A DNA stretch of 8,036 nt, from the NCBI GenBank assembly GCA_002423555.1, contig DIWQ01000027.1:12843-20878 (forward strand). The letters run 5' to 3'. This stretch comes from Patescibacteria group bacterium UBA6102 (GTDB taxonomy: Bacteria; Patescibacteriota; Minisyncoccia; Minisyncoccales; UBA5738). Shown here one piece after another: positions 5,857-8,036 of this stretch. The number at the start of each line of letters is the position of its first letter. Positions within the stretch are counted from its first letter, which is position 1. The translations under genes were made by a program, and so were the position numbers. Under the pieces are notes generated by a model. It searched no databases. It had not been told where the DNA came from and saw only the letters and a program-made list of their open reading frames with translations.

Positions 5857-6224
5857 GTAAGGATAAAGTACATTTCAAGCTTGGCAGAATGATGAAGAGG
5901 AAAGAGTTACGGATTGCGCGGCCGCTGATCTCCGGGATTATCCCTCAGATTGGAGCCACCAACGCGGTCCGTCGGGTTAAGCCCGGCGAGTATATCTACC
6001 AATATCGCGCCGGATGCCGCCCATCGTCTTCATCATTTTGCCGGGCTTTTCAAAAGCGAAAATTCCAGCGGCGGTTTGGGCACAGTCCTTAATTTTTATA
6101 ATTCATTGAAGGACTTCCCAAACCGCCGCTGAAACATATGGCAAGGCAATCAGGCTCCGAAAATGGCGCGTTGTTTTTAAAAACTCTTTCCTCTCAACGC
6201 GCCATTTTCAGGGCCTGTTTTTTT
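5857..6224 (+). ncRNA. Unrecognised structured non-coding RNA, about 370 nt, with a terminator-loop pseudoknot
   Basis: No family assigned. Helices seen by eye: (P1) 5877-5898 pairs with 6027-6048, 22 consecutive base pairs including three G-U, enclosing about 128 nt; (P2) GCGGC 5918-5922 with GCCGC 6016-6020; (P3) CCGGCG 5983-5988 with CGCCGG 6008-6013; (P4) CAGCGGCGGTTTGGG 6066-6080 with 6117-6131, 15 perfect pairs, continued across a small internal loop by AGTCCTT 6084-6090 with AAGGACT 6109-6115; (P5) the terminator hairpin 6151-6173 with 6195-6217. The P5 loop AACTCTTTCCTCT (6182-6194) is the exact complement of AGAGGAAAGAGTT (5896-5908), a 13-bp long-range pseudoknot sharing three bases with the end of P1. 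GATTGC 5912-5917 can also pair with GCAATC 6146-6151. The promoter at 5822-5850 and the terminator frame it. ORFs inside (5841-6092 and 5950-6132) look unlike proteins. I see no tmRNA, RNase P, SRP or 6S hallmarks and no known riboswitch consensus. A trans-acting housekeeping or regulatory RNA is more likely than a leader, since it ends at a strong terminator before the tRNA. Confidence 0.75.
6151..6224 (+). terminator. Very strong intrinsic terminator of the ncRNA
   Basis: GAAAATGGCGCGTTG (6159-6173) pairs perfectly with 6195-6209. The stem is extended by CAGGC (6151-6155) with GCCTG (6213-6217) across three positions holding one G-U, one G-C and one mismatch. Seven T residues follow immediately (6218-6224). 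The 21-nt loop carries the pyrimidine-rich segment complementary to 5896-5908. A second weaker GC hairpin (about 6228-6243) ahead of a T-rich tract may back it up. Confidence 0.88.
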
Positions 6225-6265
6225 AAACGCCGCCGCCCGGCGCCTCTTTTCTTTTTTATATTTTG

Positions 6266-6274
6266 TGCTAAAAT
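6266..6274 (+). promoter_or_regulatory. Possible extended -10 promoter for tRNA-Thr
   Basis: TGC-TAAAAT (6266-6274) fits an extended -10 (TGn-TAtaaT-like) placed about 60 nt before the tRNA. No recognisable -35 is present at 17 nt, so this is tentative. Confidence 0.35.
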
Positions 6275-6332
6275 TCCCTTGCGTTAATGAATTTGTGTCC
6301 GTGTTTTTTCATTGGCTCACAAACTATTCTTC

Positions 6333-6405
6333 GCCGAGATAGCTCAGTTGGCAGAGCGGCGGTATCGTAAACCGCAGGTCGGAGGTTCGAAGCCTCTTCT
6401 CGGCT
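6333..6405 (+). tRNA. tRNA-Thr, anticodon CGT
   Basis: The 73 nt fold into a full cloverleaf: acceptor GCCGAGA (6333-6339) with TCTCGGC (6398-6404), D arm GCTC-AGTTGGCA-GAGC, anticodon stem GCGGT (6359-6363) with ACCGC (6371-6375) and loop ATCGTAA, and T arm GGAGG-TTCGAAG-CCTCT. The anticodon CGT at 6366-6368 reads the threonine codon ACG. The discriminator is T6405 and the genome continues with CA, so CCA is not encoded and must be added after transcription. It stands alone, not in a tRNA cluster. Confidence 0.97.
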
Positions 6406-6417
6406 CATTGATGCGCA

Positions 6418-6440
6418 AAAACAACCCTTTGGGTTGTTTT
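6418..6440 (+). terminator. Intrinsic terminator after tRNA-Thr
   Basis: AAAACAACCC (6418-6427) and GGGTTGTTTT (6431-6440) form a perfect 10-bp stem with a TTT loop, beginning 13 nt after the tRNA. The T-tract is the 3' side of the stem itself, and the A-tract on the other side makes it potentially bidirectional. Confidence 0.75.
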
Positions 6441-6579
6441 CTCGGCTTTTGGCCGGTCGGTTTCCAGTTTTCGGCAAATCGGCAATGATAAATAATAAAT
6501 TATCAGTTATCAATATATCAATGACCAAACAATGCGGCTTCACTTTTGGAAATTTATGTGGTAAACAGTAAGTGTGAAT

Positions 6580-7648
6580 ATGGCCGATTCAAACGAAAAA
6601 ATCCGGGGATTGCGGGATAAGCTCCATCTTTTGATGGACCGCCTTTGACATTGCCGCCAAAAAAGAGAAAATAAAGGAGTTGGATGAGCTTGCCGCGCGG
6701 CCGGATTTTTGGGGAGTTCCCGAACAAGCCGCGGCGATTTCCGAAGAATTGGCGGACTTGAAAAAGAATATCGGAGAGTTGGAGGATCTGGAAACGGAGC
6801 TGGATCTGCTGGAAGAGGCCGGCGGCGAAGAGGATATTGACTTGGCGGCCGAAAAGATTGAAAAGAAAGAGGAATTGGCCTTTCTGTCGGGCAAATATGA
6901 CCGGCAGAATGCCATTCTGACCATCCATTCGGGCGCGGGCGGGCAGGACGCGCAAGATTGGGGCGCGATGCTTCTGCGGATGTATTCGCGCTATTGCCAG
7001 CGGCAGGGATTCAAGGCCGCGGTGATTGACGAATCTTTCGGCGATGGCGTCAACGACGGGCGGATCGGTTACAAGGAAGTTTCCCTGCATATTCGCGGCC
7101 CGCGGGCATACGGTTATTTGAAAAAAGAAAACGGCGTCCATCGCTTGGTGCGCAAATCTCCTTTCAACGCCAAAAATTTGCGGCAGACTTCGTTTGCGCT
7201 GGTGGAGGTGTTTCCGGAATTTTCCAAAAACGATTTGAACGGGATTGTCCTGCGCCCCGAAGATGTAAGGATTGATTTCTACCGCGCCTCCGGGCCCGGC
7301 GGCCAATATGTGAACAAGCGGGAATCGGCAGTGCGCGTCACGCACATTCCCACCGGTGTTTCCGCTTCCTGCCAAACCGAGCGCTTGCAAGGGCAGAACA
7401 AGGATCAGGCGATGGAAATTCTCAAAATGAAACTTTTTCATTTGATGCAGGAATCGCGCGAAAACGAATTGGCGAAAATAAAGGGCGACCGGGTTTCGGC
7501 CAGCTGGGGAAATCAAATCCGCAATTACGTGCTTGATCCCTACCGGCTGGTGAAGGACACGCGCACCGGAGTGGAGACTTCGCAAACGGACAAAGTTTTG
7601 GACGGGGAACTGGACGAATTTATTGAGGCGGAAATCAAACTAAATTAA
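6580..7648 (+). CDS. prfB: Peptide chain release factor 2 (RF2), expressed by programmed +1 frameshift
   Basis: Ends translation at UGA and UAA by triggering peptidyl-tRNA hydrolysis on the ribosome. A short zero-frame ORF from ATG 6580 encodes 22 residues ending ...LMDRL and stops at TGA 6646-6648. Skipping T6646 continues in the +1 frame as DIAAKKEKIKELDELAARPDFW..., matching the LDYDAKKERLEE region of E. coli RF2. The joined product is 355 residues (E. coli has 365). It carries the stop-recognition tripeptide SPF (193-195, in VRKSPF) and the catalytic GGQ (240-242, in ASGPGGQYVN). A second, non-catalytic GGQ lies at 120-122 (GAGGQDAQDW, where E. coli has SGGTEAQDW). No Shine-Dalgarno precedes ATG 6580; an in-frame GTG at 6574 is a possible alternative. 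The frameshift lets low RF2 levels raise RF2 synthesis. ftsE follows, a common order. Confidence 0.96.
6643..6649 (+). promoter_or_regulatory. prfB programmed +1 frameshift site (CTT-TGA-C)
   Basis: CTT TGA C is the classical RF2 autoregulatory slip site: tRNA-Leu on CTT slips to TTT and reading resumes at GAC 6647-6649. In E. coli an AGGGGG element three nt upstream stimulates slippage; here the nearest purine stretch is only GGA (6636-6638), four nt before CTT. Confidence 0.93.
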
Positions 7649-7654
7649 AAATGC

Positions 7655-7754
7655 AAAAATCAAAAATCAAAATGACAGTGTAAAATTAAAAAATGTTAAA
7701 TTTTAAAATTTGCCGGTTTTGCATTTTGAATTGTCATTTTGAATTTTGATTTTT
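7655..7754. repeat. AT-rich long inverted repeat between prfB and ftsE
   Basis: The arms 7655-7677 and 7732-7754 are reverse complements at 22 of 23 positions. Further inverted pairs (AAAATGCAAAA near 7648-7658 with TTTTGCATTTT 7717-7727) and an internal 14-bp palindrome AAATTTTAAAATTT (7698-7711) lie in the same 125-nt spacer. It could extrude as a cruciform or fold in RNA as an AU-rich hairpin. It may end the prfB message, but it has no GC stem plus T-run of a standard terminator. Confidence 0.65.
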
Positions 7755-7773
7755 AAATTTTTCATTTAAAATT

Positions 7774-8036
7774 GTGATACGATTCAACGACATTACCAAA
7801 ATCTACGAAACGCGGGGCGCGGGAATCAAAAGGATCGTGGCGCTGGAAAGCATTTCTTTTGCCGTGGAACCTGGGGAATTCGTTTCCGTGGTGGGCCGGT
7901 CCGGCGCGGGCAAGACCACGCTTTTTCGGCTGGCGCTGGCCGAAGAAAAGCCCACGCGGGGCAGTATTTTGTTTAACGATCAAAACATTTACCGGTTGGG
8001 GCAGGGAAATTTAAACCGCCTGCGGCGCAATATCGG
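7774..8036 (+). CDS. ftsE: Cell-division ABC transporter ATPase FtsE (5' part, cut by window end)
   Basis: The first 87 residues of an ABC ATPase that, with the membrane protein FtsX, couples the divisome to peptidoglycan hydrolases in known bacteria. It begins VIRFNDITKIYETRGAGIKRIVAL, has the pre-Walker SISFAVEPGEFVSVVG, and has Walker A GRSGAGKT at 41-48 (Lys47), followed by the FtsE-like GSILFNDQNIYRL...LNRLRRNIG. The Q-loop, signature and Walker B lie outside the window. Assignment to FtsE rather than another small ABC ATPase rests on the IRFxxITKxY start, the SGAGKTTL motif and the position directly after prfB, an order seen in many bacteria. The start is taken as GTG 7774; no Shine-Dalgarno precedes it and the upstream sequence is nearly all A/T. 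An insertion (TRGAGIKR, 13-20) is slightly longer than in E. coli. Confidence 0.88.
   Translation, partial: MIRFNDITKIYETRGAGIKRIVALESISFAVEPGEFVSVVGRSGAGKTTLFRLALAEEKPTRGSILFNDQNIYRLGQGNLNRLRRNI

Noticed and set aside
5841..6092. 83-codon ORF over the ncRNA region
   Set aside because: It starts before the predicted transcription start, its sequence is Arg/Cys/Ser-rich without a fold pattern, and the DNA is explained by long RNA helices and a pseudoknot.
5950..6132. 60-codon ORF in another frame over the same region
   Set aside because: It overlaps the other ORF, has no start signal, and follows the paired helices rather than a protein-like pattern.
5857..6224. tmRNA, RNase P RNA, SRP RNA or 6S RNA
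   Set aside because: There is no tRNA-like end or tag reading frame, no ACAGAA element or proper P4 partner (only a GAGGAAAG resemblance at 5897-5904), no SRP domain IV loop, and no single 6S-type rod with a central bubble.
6554..7585. 343-codon ORF on the minus strand
   Set aside because: It is antisense to prfB, which is unambiguous from its SPF, GGQ and frameshift site; the antisense translation shows no family features.
6580..7648. prfB as a frameshifted pseudogene
   Set aside because: The break is exactly the known CTT-TGA-C autoregulatory site, and the two parts join into a normal RF2.
1..8036. Alternative genetic code with UGA as glycine, as in some CPR lineages
   Set aside because: UGA ends iscS, iscU and the helicase at the expected family lengths, and RF2, which reads UGA, is encoded.

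Overview
The window reads as a chromosomal fragment of a small-genome bacterium, most plausibly a member of the Patescibacteria/CPR (Parcubacteria-like). This is inferred from the gene set, the short AT-rich spacers with simple inverted repeats, and the near absence of Shine-Dalgarno sequences; it was not tested phylogenetically. UGA acts as a normal stop: it ends iscS, iscU and the helicase gene and is the regulatory stop inside prfB. The recoded UGA=Gly code of some CPR lineages is therefore excluded.

All supported genes lie on the + strand. Positions 2-1811 hold an iron-sulfur assembly pair: the cysteine desulfurase IscS and the scaffold IscU, which carries an unusual Cys-rich N-terminal extension. 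A facing pair of 20-bp perfect palindromes (REPIN-like) follows at 1845-1912. Positions 1969-4791 encode a 940-residue UvrD-type helicase fused to a RecB/Cas4-like nuclease whose four cysteines look like an Fe-S site, a likely client of the upstream pair. A small two-helix membrane protein follows at 4832-5080.

Positions 5100-6332 are different in character. A promoter drives an AT-richer gene for a small winged-helix regulator (5227-5583), which ends at an intrinsic terminator. After an AT-rich spacer, a second promoter (5822-5850) precedes about 370 nt that I read as an unrecognised structured RNA (about 5857-6224). It shows a 22-bp long-range closing helix, a long interrupted hairpin, and a very strong terminator hairpin whose loop is perfectly complementary over 13 nt to a purine-rich segment near the RNA's 5' end (a pseudoknot). 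This RNA is the most interesting object in the window, and its leader resembles that of the regulator gene.

Positions 6333-6440 hold tRNA-Thr(CGT) and its terminator. Positions 6580-7648 are prfB (release factor RF2) with the classical programmed +1 frameshift at CTT-TGA-C, here without a strong internal Shine-Dalgarno. A long AT-rich inverted repeat separates prfB from the start of ftsE (7774 to the window end). The prfB-ftsE order is common in bacteria.
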